A DNA stretch of 64,000 bases from an uncultured Bacteroides sp. (GCF_963678845.1 NZ_OY787468.1:434001-498000), one strand, 5' to 3'. Numbered from the stretch's first letter, positions 26,053 to 35,712 are shown. The notes: generated by a model not told the origin, from the sequence alone. Translations and numbers: made by a program.

Positions 26053-26183
26053 GAGGTGGCAGTAAAATAATACTTTTTACGGTTCTGAAAAATAAAATTT
26101 GATAATTCCGCAATTTGCAGATTTTTCAAATTTTTATTTCTGGAAAGATAAAAAAGGCATTTTTACTGCCACCTCTGCCACCT
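26053..26183. repeat. Long imperfect hairpin element, copy 2
   Basis: The left arm begins GAGGTGGCAGTAAAA (26053-26067) and is matched perfectly at 26161-26175. The right side continues with a second 9-mer unit, giving tandem GGTGGCAGA/GGTGGCAGT on the opposite strand. The centre near 26114 holds ATAATTCCGCAATTTGCAGA and a TTTCTGGAAA, shared with copy 1 at 23253-23393, while the arm 9-mers differ. Type and function are unrecognised. Confidence 0.75.
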
Positions 26184-26268
26184 AATTGGTAAGTGCTATT
26201 TTTAAATGATTGATATATAGATGATTATTTTTTTTGAGGAATATAAAATGAGAAGATTTACTCTCTGA

Positions 26269-26400
26269 AAATGCATAGATTTACAAATAATCAATGAGTA
26301 CGTTGATATTGGAAGCCCTTTCAGCTTTCCTTCACAAAGTTGTGGCGCTCTGGAGTATGCTTATGAATACAAGGGCAATTTGACAAGAGAACTTTTATAA
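26269..26400 (+). pseudogene. Relic of an RHS/YD-repeat gene
   Basis: An open stretch of 43 codons without a start ends at TAA 26398-26400. Its translation PFSFPSQSCGALEYAYEYKGNLTREL lines up without gaps with FNFSNGSNEGIEYKYDYNGDLTEDH of the intact RHS protein downstream, sharing the F-x-F, EYxY, Y-x-G and LT positions. It is therefore a fragment of a lost RHS gene. The surrounding 26184-26600 holds nothing else I can name. Confidence 0.7.
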
Positions 26401-26609
26401 TGAAATGGTAATTGTTTAACTCATTATATCAATTAACTATATGATAAATTAATTTATATTGCTAGTACCTTATTTTTAATTTAATTATGTGATTTGTTGT
26501 TCTTGAATATAAAAATGTCCAATATATAAATTGCTAATATATAGTAATTTTAAGCTTAATTTATTGTAAATCAATTGCGTCTGTTGTTTTGCGTTTGTCC
26601 AATATTTTA

Positions 26610-26641
26610 TTGTTTATATATCAATAATTTGTCTAATTTTG
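26610..26641 (+). promoter_or_regulatory. Putative promoter of the T9SS-domain/RHS operon
   Basis: TTG at 26610-26612 and TAATTTTG at 26634-26641 are 21 bases apart, matching the -33/-7 pattern. The ATG of the first gene is 41 bases after the -7 box. Confidence 0.5.
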
Positions 26642-26681
26642 TTGCCTTTAAATAGGATATAATATTAAAACATAAATTTAC

Positions 26682-27851
26682 ATGAGAACATTACTACCCA
26701 AACTATTTCTTTTATGCTTCTTTTTTATTCCTGTTTCTGCCTTTGCACAGACCTTGCTTAAAAAGGAATATAATATGTTCCGTGGCGAAGACGTAATTAT
26801 CAAACAGCAGGTAAAATACAAAAGTCCGGGAAGGTCAGGAGCCAATGTACTTTGGGATTTTGGCAAACAGGAGGCCATTAATGAAAAGTACAAGCTTTCT
26901 TATACTCAATCAGAACATGATCCTTTAGTTACAGGTTTTGAGCATAATACACTTTATCATTATCTGTTAAGAAATGACTCTCTTTATTCTTTAGGATACG
27001 AGAATTCTACAACAATAATGCATAATCAAAGACTGGAATTACTTCTTATTTTTCCTTTTTCTTATCAGAAAAGACTTGAAGGATATTATTACGGCACAGG
27101 CAATTATTGCCATCGCCTTTATCTTACTGCTCAAGGAAAGACTGTGACGTTGGGGGATGCCTATGGTATGATTATTCTTCCAAACGGTGATACCTTACAG
27201 CATGTATTAAGAGTTCGTTCTCTGAAAAAAATTGCAGAAAAGATGGTGCCTTACGTACAAAAGGATTCTGTTATTAAACCGATAGTAAACATTGATAGTA
27301 TAAATTATCATCTGAACAATGATAGTGTGTATATGCAGGTGGAAACTTACAGATGGTATGCTGACGGCTATCGCTACCCAATCTTTGAAACTGTAGAGAG
27401 CATTACATACAAGAATCATAAACCATTAAAACATTTTAATACAGCTTTCTTTTATTCACCGGATAAACATAGTTATCTGAATAATGATCCTAAGAATCTA
27501 GCAAGACTGGATGAGATTGAAAAGGAAAATAAAGATTGTAAAGGAGCGCTAGGTGGTAACGGTAACTCTTCAGGAAATAACCCTAACAAAGAACTAATTA
27601 ATTACAATGTTTATATAGAAAAGGGAAACAATAAAATTTCTATTGAATATAATCTTAATCAGCAGTCAGATGTAACAATATCCCTGTACGATATGCAAGG
27701 ACGTTTATTAATAAATTACCCAAAGACAAAATATCCCGAAGGATTTTATCAGGAATCTATTGCCTTGGATGGCTTTCAGTTAGGGGAGTATTTACTTCGT
27801 ATTGTGGTTGATGATAAAGTTTACGGAGAAAAAATTGCTAAACAAAACTAG
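26682..27851 (+). CDS. Secreted protein with T9SS type A sorting domain
   Basis: A 389-residue protein with a clear signal peptide (about residues 1-23, ending FAQ), a middle part of unknown fold, an Asn-Gly-Ser-rich linker near residues 287-305, and a C-terminal domain of the Por secretion type: ISIEYNLNQQSDVTISLYDMQGRLL through LDGFQLGEYLLRIVVDDKVYGEKIAK. That domain normally directs proteins through the type IX system to the cell surface. The following RHS gene starts 13 bases later, so the two are probably coexpressed. I do not recognise the central region. Confidence 0.8.
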   Translation: MRTLLPKLFLLCFFFIPVSAFAQTLLKKEYNMFRGEDVIIKQQVKYKSPGRSGANVLWDFGKQEAINEKYKLSYTQSEHDPLVTGFEHNTLYHYLLRNDSLYSLGYENSTTIMHNQRLELLLIFPFSYQKRLEGYYYGTGNYCHRLYLTAQGKTVTLGDAYGMIILPNGDTLQHVLRVRSLKKIAEKMVPYVQKDSVIKPIVNIDSINYHLNNDSVYMQVETYRWYADGYRYPIFETVESITYKNHKPLKHFNTAFFYSPDKHSYLNNDPKNLARLDEIEKENKDCKGALGGNGNSSGNNPNKELINYNVYIEKGNNKISIEYNLNQQSDVTISLYDMQGRLLINYPKTKYPEGFYQESIALDGFQLGEYLLRIVVDDKVYGEKIAKQN

Positions 27852-27859
27852 AAAGGAGG
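27851..27859 (+). promoter_or_regulatory. Strong Shine-Dalgarno sequence before the RHS gene
   Basis: GAAAGGAGG lies 5 bases before the ATG at 27864 and overlaps the end of the preceding stop codon. Such sites are uncommon in Bacteroidota and support this start. Confidence 0.7.
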
Positions 27860-27863
27860 CTTT

Positions 27864-30800
27864 ATGAGATTAGATAAACTAAATATAAGATTGTCGAAGT
27901 ATCGACTATTTATAATACTATCTTTGCTTTTATTCCTTGTTGTAACACAATACTCTTATGCTCAGTCAACAACTCAAAACTATATTCTTTCTCGTACCAT
28001 GACAGATTCTACCGGTACAAAATATATGGATCTAATTCAATATTATGATGGTTTAGGACGCCCAATTCAGAAAGTACAAAAGGCTTTTACTCCAAGTGGA
28101 AAGGATTTAGTAACGATACAAGAGTATGATGATTATGGAAGAGAAAGCAACCTTTGGCTTCCTACCCCATATTCTGGTAATGGTAATTATTCAGATCCTG
28201 CCATAATCTTATCAGAATCAATAAGTTTATATGCAGATAACTCCCCCTACTCCTCGGTCATATATGAAAATTCACCATTAAACAGGGTAATGCAGAAATA
28301 TGGACCGGGAAATAGTTGGCGAGATGCCAGGCGATGTGTAAGAGATACATTTTACACCAATAATTGCTCAGATACACTGCGATGCGCATATTATCATGTT
28401 ACGTCTGATAATCAGTTGGTGAGATCAGGTAATTATGATGATTCTCAACTTTATGTTACCCGGACCATGGATGAGGATTATCATAAAACATTTGAATTTA
28501 AAGATAAATTGGGACAACTTGTCCTAACCCGTCAAATTAATAACAATCAGAATCATGATACCTACTATGTTTATGATGATTTAGGGAATAAGTGTTTTGT
28601 TTTGCCTCCTATAGCTGCCGATTCATTAACAGAAAATAAAGTATATCCCAATTCGGATGGTATATTAAACAGATATGCTTATATCTATAAATATGATTTT
28701 CGTAATCGGTGTGTCTGGAAAAAGCTTCCCGGGGCTGAAGGTATTAATATGATATATGATAAAGCAGATCATTTAATCTATACCCAGGATGGAGAACAGT
28801 GCAAGCGTGGAGAGTGGACTTTTAATATACCTGATGTGTTCAATAGAACTGTTATTACAGGCCTTTGCTCAGATACTATTCCTGTAAAAAATATGGCTAT
28901 CAGTTGCAACTTTGTTGACGGTACAAGCGGATTCTTGAATACAGGTTACCAATTGTCTAATCAGATCAATTTTGCTACACGTTTGCTAAAAGTTGAATAT
29001 TATGATAATTATAATTATATGCATTTGTTGCCTGATACATTACAGTCTAAGTTTGGCTATGTTGCTTTAAACGACTATTCCCGGCAATATGTAAATACAA
29101 ACTCCGGTATTTCTGCAAAAGGAATGCATACAGGGAGTAAGGTTTTTATGTTAGAAGATGCTTCGAAGGCAATTATTACTGCAATGTATTATGATAGTAG
29201 AGGGCAATTAGCTCAAAGTCGGAGTACAAACCATTTGGGTGGTTATGAATATGATTGGTACTCTTATACCTTTACAGGAAAAGTTGATAAACACCGGCAT
29301 GATCATTCAGGACTTGCAAACGTAAAGGAGGTATCCAGAAATTATTATGATCAGGCTGAACGATTAATAAAAACAACTCATTCATTAAATGATGCTACCT
29401 TTATCATTCTTACAGAAAATACTTATGATGAATTTGGGCACTTGCAAGTAAAGAAGCAAAATGAGAATAGAGAAATTACAACTTATAATTATAATATAAG
29501 AAATTGGCTGACTAATATAAAGAATGATAATAAATTTACTCAACATTTGTTTTATAATGAATCTTTAAATGGAAATATTCCATTCTTTAATGGTGATATA
29601 GGTTCTATTTCATGGAGCGTTGATAGTATTGTACGAAAATACAATTTTAATTATGATCATTTAAACAGATTAATATCAGCAGTATATTCTGAGGATAAAG
29701 ATCGAGATAATAGTATATCTGTTGAATATGATAATCAACCTAATTATAGTACGGAATATGCGTACGATAAACATGGTAATATTACCAAAATGTCAAGGTA
29801 TGGAGAATTAGCTCTTATGTCAAAAATGATTCCTCCTTCTTTAGGGGTAAAAGGTAGTGGATGGAGGACTGTTGATCTTCGAAATTATGATAAGATAGAT
29901 GAACTTACATTCTTTTATAATGGAAATTGTTTAATAAAGGCGGATGACTCTGCCACGGATTTTCTAAATTATGGAACATTCAATTTTTCAAATGGTTCAA
30001 ATGAAGGTATTGAATACAAATATGACTATAATGGTGATTTAACAGAAGATCATAATAAAAAAATCACAAAAATAGAATACAATTTATTAAATTTGCCAAG
30101 TAAATTGCAGTTTTCTGAAGGTCATATCACGGAGTATCTTTATGATGCTGCAGGAGTGAAACGAAGAGTAAAGCAGGTGACCACAACCGAAAATTTGTTG
30201 GTGCCTATGGGAAGTATGCTCCCTGTTCCTGCTAATAAAGTGGCAGTAAATACCCAAACCGATTATTGCGGTAATGTGATCTATGAAAACGGTACTCTTA
30301 GCAGAATACTTTTGGATGGCGGTTATATAACAATGGATGGTACAATACCCACTTATCATTATTATATTCAAGATCATCAGGGGAATAACCGTGTAGTATT
30401 CAATCAGAACGGGACGGTTGAACAAACAAATCATTATTACCCATTCGGGATGACTTTCAGTGAAGGAATTGATAATTCCGATAACAGATATAAGTATAAC
30501 GGTAAGGAACTTGACCGGATGCATGGTTTGGATTTGTATGATTATGGAGCTAGATATTATGATGCGGCTATTGGTAGATGGGGAGTTATTGATCCCTTGG
30601 CCGAGAAATGCTATTCTATTTCTCCATATGTTTATTGTAATAATAATCCTGTGAGATTTATTGATCCAAATGGAAAGTGGAGTTGGGATGAGATCAAAAA
30701 AAAGCTTTCAAGTAAAATGGATCAAGCTGAAAATTATGTTGTAACAAAAGCTAAAGAAGCGACAAAGTCGTTAAATAAAGTTGTTGAAAAGATTACTGGA

Positions 30801-31253
30801 GCACCTTTAGTTTCGAAAACAATAACATTAACAAAAACAAATAGATCAGTAATATTAAAAACAAGATTAGGAGATAGAATCACTATAGATCCTTCAATTT
30901 CAAAAACAATAGGGAAAGCAAATGGTTTAATCAATTTAGATGTAGCCACTAATACTGACGATGAAAAAACTATGACAGTTACAACTAAACTTGGAGGTTC
31001 AGTAAGCGCTAGTTCCAATGGTGTTATTGGAGTGGGGAAATCTCTTGGAAACTTTGAAGCTCATATAGGCCTTGGTTTAGGTGTAGGTTTGGGAGAATAT
31101 AACTGGGGGGGGAGCTATACGAAAGATGGCAATACTTCTGGTTATGATATTAATGTTAGACCTGGTGGTGGGGCTTTAATTGGAGTCGCAACTGGGGCTG
31201 CTATAGTAACAACAGGTGGATCAGTTGCACCAGTCGCAGGTATGGCGTTTTAA
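27864..31253 (+). CDS. RHS repeat-associated core protein with variable C-terminal tip
   Basis: A 1129-residue exported protein. Signal peptide about 1-34. A DUF6443-like N-terminal domain (YILSRTMTDSTGTKYMDLIQYYDGLGRPIQKVQ) is followed by many YD repeats. The RHS-associated core (PFGMTFSEG, YNGKELDRMHGLDLYDYGARYYDAAIGRW, DPLAEK) ends at IDPNGKW near residue 938. The remaining roughly 190 residues form a cassette unlike known nuclease tips: a Lys-rich helix, then a Gly-rich, beta-prone and finally hydrophobic end (GGGALIGVATGAAIV). In RHS proteins this region is often a toxin. The small membrane protein after it may be its immunity partner. Confidence 0.88.
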   Translation: MRLDKLNIRLSKYRLFIILSLLLFLVVTQYSYAQSTTQNYILSRTMTDSTGTKYMDLIQYYDGLGRPIQKVQKAFTPSGKDLVTIQEYDDYGRESNLWLPTPYSGNGNYSDPAIILSESISLYADNSPYSSVIYENSPLNRVMQKYGPGNSWRDARRCVRDTFYTNNCSDTLRCAYYHVTSDNQLVRSGNYDDSQLYVTRTMDEDYHKTFEFKDKLGQLVLTRQINNNQNHDTYYVYDDLGNKCFVLPPIAADSLTENKVYPNSDGILNRYAYIYKYDFRNRCVWKKLPGAEGINMIYDKADHLIYTQDGEQCKRGEWTFNIPDVFNRTVITGLCSDTIPVKNMAISCNFVDGTSGFLNTGYQLSNQINFATRLLKVEYYDNYNYMHLLPDTLQSKFGYVALNDYSRQYVNTNSGISAKGMHTGSKVFMLEDASKAIITAMYYDSRGQLAQSRSTNHLGGYEYDWYSYTFTGKVDKHRHDHSGLANVKEVSRNYYDQAERLIKTTHSLNDATFIILTENTYDEFGHLQVKKQNENREITTYNYNIRNWLTNIKNDNKFTQHLFYNESLNGNIPFFNGDIGSISWSVDSIVRKYNFNYDHLNRLISAVYSEDKDRDNSISVEYDNQPNYSTEYAYDKHGNITKMSRYGELALMSKMIPPSLGVKGSGWRTVDLRNYDKIDELTFFYNGNCLIKADDSATDFLNYGTFNFSNGSNEGIEYKYDYNGDLTEDHNKKITKIEYNLLNLPSKLQFSEGHITEYLYDAAGVKRRVKQVTTTENLLVPMGSMLPVPANKVAVNTQTDYCGNVIYENGTLSRILLDGGYITMDGTIPTYHYYIQDHQGNNRVVFNQNGTVEQTNHYYPFGMTFSEGIDNSDNRYKYNGKELDRMHGLDLYDYGARYYDAAIGRWGVIDPLAEKCYSISPYVYCNNNPVRFIDPNGKWSWDEIKKKLSSKMDQAENYVVTKAKEATKSLNKVVEKITGAPLVSKTITLTKTNRSVILKTRLGDRITIDPSISKTIGKANGLINLDVATNTDDEKTMTVTTKLGGSVSASSNGVIGVGKSLGNFEAHIGLGLGVGLGEYNWGGSYTKDGNTSGYDINVRPGGGALIGVATGAAIVTTGGSVAPVAGMAF

Positions 31254-31283
31254 TTACTAAGGGAAATAAAAAAATATCAAAAT

Positions 31284-32012
31284 ATGAAATCAAAGAAAAT
31301 AATTATTTTATTAATTTTATCAATTGCCGGAGTTTGTTTTATCATTTCTAGAATTATAACTGCAGTTAAATTGAATGAAGAATCAATGTCAAATAACGAA
31401 TATTGTTACCACGAAAAGTTCGACATGGAAGATTCTACTTTATTTAATAGTATTGGATTAAAAAAAATGAATTTAATTCTGGTTGTGAAAAGTAATTATA
31501 GGAATACAATAAAATGTTATGATTACAATAATCAAGGGAAATTATATTTAACAAAGATAGATCTGATAAATAATCTTCCAATGGATAAGTTTATATGGTT
31601 TCGTGAAGTTTTTTCTTATGAAAGTACTATGCATACTTATTCTGTATTTTCTTCAGGAAATAAATTTGATTTTTTGATTCTTGGTGAAAAGACAGTTAAA
31701 GTCAATAAAATAATCTTTAGTTTGACAGGAGATGGCACGCAGATACAAAAAAATGTATTCAATAAAAACTTTGTCAGCTACTATCTACCTGTTTCTACTT
31801 TTTCTTTGAGATACGGTGAAAATGCACCAACTGATATTTTTTTTGGTGGCAAAGAAACCTTATTTGGAGGGAGAGATACATATCCTTTGATAGTTTCATT
31901 CTACAAGAAAAAGAAATATTTGTATATTTTAATTTTAATTCCTAATAAAAATGAAATGAATCTAGAGGGTGGTTTATTAGGGAAAATAATGAATGATAAT
32001 GCTGGTTTGTAG
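31284..32012 (+). CDS. Hypothetical membrane-anchored protein (possible RHS-tip partner)
   Basis: A 242-residue protein with a single N-terminal transmembrane helix (about residues 5-27, IIILLILSIAGVCFIISRI) and a soluble remainder presumed outside the inner membrane. I recognise no domain. It starts 30 bases after the RHS gene on the same strand. Position and topology suggest an immunity or accessory protein for the RHS tip. This is inference: the same could be true of any orphan next to RHS genes. Its base composition is as AT-rich as the RHS gene. Confidence 0.65.
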   Translation: MKSKKIIILLILSIAGVCFIISRIITAVKLNEESMSNNEYCYHEKFDMEDSTLFNSIGLKKMNLILVVKSNYRNTIKCYDYNNQGKLYLTKIDLINNLPMDKFIWFREVFSYESTMHTYSVFSSGNKFDFLILGEKTVKVNKIIFSLTGDGTQIQKNVFNKNFVSYYLPVSTFSLRYGENAPTDIFFGGKETLFGGRDTYPLIVSFYKKKKYLYILILIPNKNEMNLEGGLLGKIMNDNAGL

Positions 32013-32500
32013 CCTGTGGATCCATTGGCGAGTTAAAACTCTGGGTTTCTAAATATACTTATTGCTTGTTTTATAAGATATATTGATACTATATGGCTTT
32101 TTGAGAAGAGAGGTGATGCCAATGAATATTCTCAATAAAACAGTGATGGAACTTTTTATAGGATAAGAAGGTAGGGGAATGGTACGAATTTATAGATAAA
32201 ACAGACACAAATACGCTTCAAATGTTACTTTAAAATGCGAGTTTGTATCTGATGCTGATGTAGTGTAGGAAGATCAATTTTGTAATTATTTGGATTAATA
32301 AGTTGGAAATTAGCTCATTATTTTAAAGAAAACTTTTTGTCTGCTTTGATTGAAAATAGGTGAGCTGATTATTAAAAAGTAAATTTGGGTAAATCTATTG
32401 GTGTTTTAGCGGTTATTTAATTGATTGTTAAGTGTTTTAAAAACATGATAAAGAGAGCCGTTTTGAGTTCTTTTAATAAGAAAATAAGTGAAATAAAATT
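32013..32500. other. AT-rich non-coding gap with possible RHS remnants
   Basis: Right after the hypothetical gene's stop, the bases encode PVDPLAS (32016-32036), like the DPLAE box of RHS cores, then stop. A further short frame reading DKKVGEWYEFIDKTDTNT follows near 32165-32220. Both are too short to be sure. No promoter, RNA or intact gene is evident before the next start at 32501. Confidence 0.35.
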
Positions 32501-35500
32501 ATGCAAACGTATCGTCAAATCTTAAGTGCTTTTCTTGTTGCCATTAGTATAATAATGTCTAATGCGCAGACTATTAATCAAAATAAAAAAATCACAATTG
32601 ATACAATTACGTCTATTCGTCCAAAGCTGATACGAATGACAGCATCTTCTAATGGTCAACCAGAAATTAAGCATCCTCAGATGGCTCTAATAAACAGATA
32701 TGGTGATTATCCTGTAGACTTAGCTAATGGTTTGGTTAACATATCTATTCCTATATATGAGATAAAAGATAAGGACTTATCTCTTCCGGTTAGCATAAGT
32801 TTTCATGCATCTGGCTTAAAAGCAGATGAACTGGAAAGCTCATTGGGGCTTCGTTGGGTCCTGAATACTGGAGGCATGGTTAGTCGTAAAATAAAATGTT
32901 ATCCTGATGAAAAGTTCCCGTTTTTACAAAATATAGATCAGAATTATACTCCCGATTTTGTAGCCTTATATGGAACAACTTGGTCAGAGCAGTCTTCTTC
33001 TACGTATGATGCTTTTAATGGAAATTTGTTCTATTTGAAAGATGTTATGCCTAATGCTGATAAGACCAATGGAGAATATAGGGACTCTCAATATGATATA
33101 TTTTCGTATAGTTTGCCAACAGGTAAGAGTGGTAAATTTATTCTTAAAGATAGTGCTGGAATTAAAAAACCATGCTTGATGCCTAATGAACCTCTTAAAA
33201 TAAGTTTATTTAAAGATCGTTGGAGTAAATATGGTAAAATTGAAATTGTAGATGAAAGTGGCATTACTTACAGATATGGTGGCTTAAATGCTTCTGAAGG
33301 GTCTTCTGGGCAAGAAGCAGATAATGATGCTAATACTGTAGGGTGGTATTTAACTCGTATAATTTCTGTAGATAAAAAAGATTCGATACAGTTAGAATAC
33401 AATGTTTATCCGAATGATTTAGTACCTTTAATATGGTATGATAATGTAAATATAAACGATAATTTGCATGAGAATACAGATCCTTATATTCCTCAGGATA
33501 ATTTGTTTGATTATCTCTCGGAAACTTTTGGTGAGCATGAACCATGGGTGGACTTTAATTCTAACATAATGCATATTCCTTGTTTATATGTATCGAAAAT
33601 TAAATTTAATCAAGGAACACTTAATTTTGAATACACAAACGGGCGAATTAATACAATAACGATAAAGGAAAATAACTCAAATACTGTCATTCAGAAATTT
33701 AAAATAGATATTTCAAAAGGGCTTAATAATAAAATGAATTTATTGAAATCGCTAACAAAGTTTAGTGTGAAAAATGGAGTAGAGAAGCAAGAGGAAACGC
33801 ATCGATTTGAATACTATGATGATCCTTCTATTCCCGACTATGATAATCTTTCTAAATTTGCAGATTGGTGGGGATATTATACGTCAAAAGGTGGTCGGAA
33901 GATTTTTACTGAAGAAGTATCTATCAGTTCACCATTAATTTTTGGAAAGAAGAGTGCAGAAATTGGAGGGACTACTGATAGAAGCTCAATAGCTGATGAT
34001 ATGAAATTGGGGATGATTAAATGTATTCAATATCCCACTGGTGGGAAAACGGAATTTGAGTATGAAGCTAATAGATACAAGAATGCGTATAAAGTATCTG
34101 ACTGTGGAGGTATAAGAGTAAAACGTATAATTAATACTTCTGATAATGGAAGATCAGAGATAAGAAGTTTTACATATGGGACTGAAGGCTGTGGGATTAT
34201 TCCGGAATATTTGTATCATAATGGGTTGTTAAATAAATATAATGAATCAGAAACGGAGGTGGTTATGTATGAATCGAGAGTGGATGAATATGGCAATATT
34301 CTTGTTGCTCCTTATCCAACGGATTACGCAGCATATACAACTCGAACTTTTAGCGGCGATTTCCCTTCTAATTATTTTGATTTTCATTCTAATATTGTTT
34401 ATTATGATAAAGTTACTGAATATATTGGCGGAGACACCTTCCCTCAAAAGATAGAGTATGAATACGGAACAAACTTGTTAGAACATAGTAATTATGAATT
34501 TAATAATTACTATTATTCGCCTATGAATGTTTATATTAGCCCTTTGGATTTTTGGAAAAATGGCCATTTACTAATAAAAAGAATATATAAAAATATTGGA
34601 GGCAATTATTCTTTGGTAAAAAGGGTTGACTATGGCTATACTACTTATAATAAGGATGAGGTATATGATTTACCTGTATTTCAATATCGGAATCAGATTG
34701 TAATGCCAGATCCTGGATCTATTCCTTCTCAAGGAATGACCATGGAAGAACAGAAAATTGCTCGATTATATGAGAAGATGTCTCAATCTTTTGGTTATAA
34801 ACTCCAAAAATATACTATTGGTGCTGATAAATTGGAAATTGAAGAGGAATCAAGCTATAGTGATAATGGTGTTTTGATTTCAAGTAAAGAAACTAAATAT
34901 GAACCTAAATATTTGCTACCAAATGAAGAAACTGTAATGAATTCCAATGGAAGAAAGTTTACTACAAAATACACATATCCATTTAATTACTCTCAAAGTG
35001 TTTATAAGGACATGAGTGATCGACATATATTATCTCCTGTTATTGAAACAAGTGTTTATTCAAATGATGGAACTCTTCTTAAAAAAGAGAAAAATAATTA
35101 TAGTTGCGTTTACCCTAATGAGTATCTGCCAATTTCATTAGAAAGACAATATAAAAATGCTTCATCAGAAGTGCGAGATCAATATTCTTATTATTCAAAT
35201 GGGAATATTCGGGATGTGGTTAAAGATGGTTTTGAAAAGATTGTTTATCTTTGGGGATATAATGGGCAGTACCCTGTTGCAAAGATAGAAGGAGTTTCTT
35301 ATGAAGAAGTAAAGAATGCATTGACGGAATCATATATAAATTCTTTATCTACTAACTATTCTGTTACACAATCAGATGGTGCATATATTCGAAGTAAATT
35401 GTCTTCCTTAAAAGCATTGGTCACGACTTTTACCTATAAACCTTTAATAGGCATAACCTCTATGTCTTCGCCAAGTGGTTCTGTTACAACGTATGAATAT

Positions 35501-35581
35501 GATTCTTTGGGAAGGCTTGTAAAGAGCTTTGATCCAAATGGGAAAATAATGGGACAATATGATTATCACTACAAACCTTAA
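32501..35581 (+). CDS. YD-repeat/RHS-like surface protein
   Basis: A 1026-residue protein with a signal peptide (about 1-22, ending SNAQ). The N-terminal block RYGDYPVDLANGLVNISIPIYEI and LPVSISFHASGLKADELESSLGLRWVLNTGGMVSR resembles the SpvB-like start of large Bacteroidota RHS proteins. YD repeats follow, ending SGSVTTYEYDSLGRLVKSFDPNGKIMGQYDYHYK. It has no RHS-associated core with a toxin tip, so it may be a complete adhesin-like member rather than a delivered toxin. A hairpin terminator follows about 50 bases downstream. Confidence 0.82.
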   Translation: MQTYRQILSAFLVAISIIMSNAQTINQNKKITIDTITSIRPKLIRMTASSNGQPEIKHPQMALINRYGDYPVDLANGLVNISIPIYEIKDKDLSLPVSISFHASGLKADELESSLGLRWVLNTGGMVSRKIKCYPDEKFPFLQNIDQNYTPDFVALYGTTWSEQSSSTYDAFNGNLFYLKDVMPNADKTNGEYRDSQYDIFSYSLPTGKSGKFILKDSAGIKKPCLMPNEPLKISLFKDRWSKYGKIEIVDESGITYRYGGLNASEGSSGQEADNDANTVGWYLTRIISVDKKDSIQLEYNVYPNDLVPLIWYDNVNINDNLHENTDPYIPQDNLFDYLSETFGEHEPWVDFNSNIMHIPCLYVSKIKFNQGTLNFEYTNGRINTITIKENNSNTVIQKFKIDISKGLNNKMNLLKSLTKFSVKNGVEKQEETHRFEYYDDPSIPDYDNLSKFADWWGYYTSKGGRKIFTEEVSISSPLIFGKKSAEIGGTTDRSSIADDMKLGMIKCIQYPTGGKTEFEYEANRYKNAYKVSDCGGIRVKRIINTSDNGRSEIRSFTYGTEGCGIIPEYLYHNGLLNKYNESETEVVMYESRVDEYGNILVAPYPTDYAAYTTRTFSGDFPSNYFDFHSNIVYYDKVTEYIGGDTFPQKIEYEYGTNLLEHSNYEFNNYYYSPMNVYISPLDFWKNGHLLIKRIYKNIGGNYSLVKRVDYGYTTYNKDEVYDLPVFQYRNQIVMPDPGSIPSQGMTMEEQKIARLYEKMSQSFGYKLQKYTIGADKLEIEEESSYSDNGVLISSKETKYEPKYLLPNEETVMNSNGRKFTTKYTYPFNYSQSVYKDMSDRHILSPVIETSVYSNDGTLLKKEKNNYSCVYPNEYLPISLERQYKNASSEVRDQYSYYSNGNIRDVVKDGFEKIVYLWGYNGQYPVAKIEGVSYEEVKNALTESYINSLSTNYSVTQSDGAYIRSKLSSLKALVTTFTYKPLIGITSMSSPSGSVTTYEYDSLGRLVKSFDPNGKIMGQYDYHYKP

Positions 35582-35630
35582 CATGTAATCTACTAACAAT
35601 AGCTCTTTATTAGTCTTATAGACATTATTT

Positions 35631-35666
35631 GTAACAGTCTACATTTAAGTAGGCTGTTACTTTTTT
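35631..35666 (+). terminator. Rho-independent terminator after the second YD/RHS gene
   Basis: GTAACAG-T-CTAC pairs with GTAG-G-CTGTTAC across an ATTTAA loop, followed by TTTTTT. Confidence 0.85.
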
Positions 35667-35712
35667 GATGCAATTTACTTCTCAATTATGGCGATAGTTG
35701 CAAATTAAACAA

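Noticed and set aside
26053..26183. Hairpin elements considered as Rho-independent terminators
   Set aside because: Stems of 60 or more imperfect base pairs with tandem 9-mers and a conserved core are far larger than terminators, and no gene ends directly before them.
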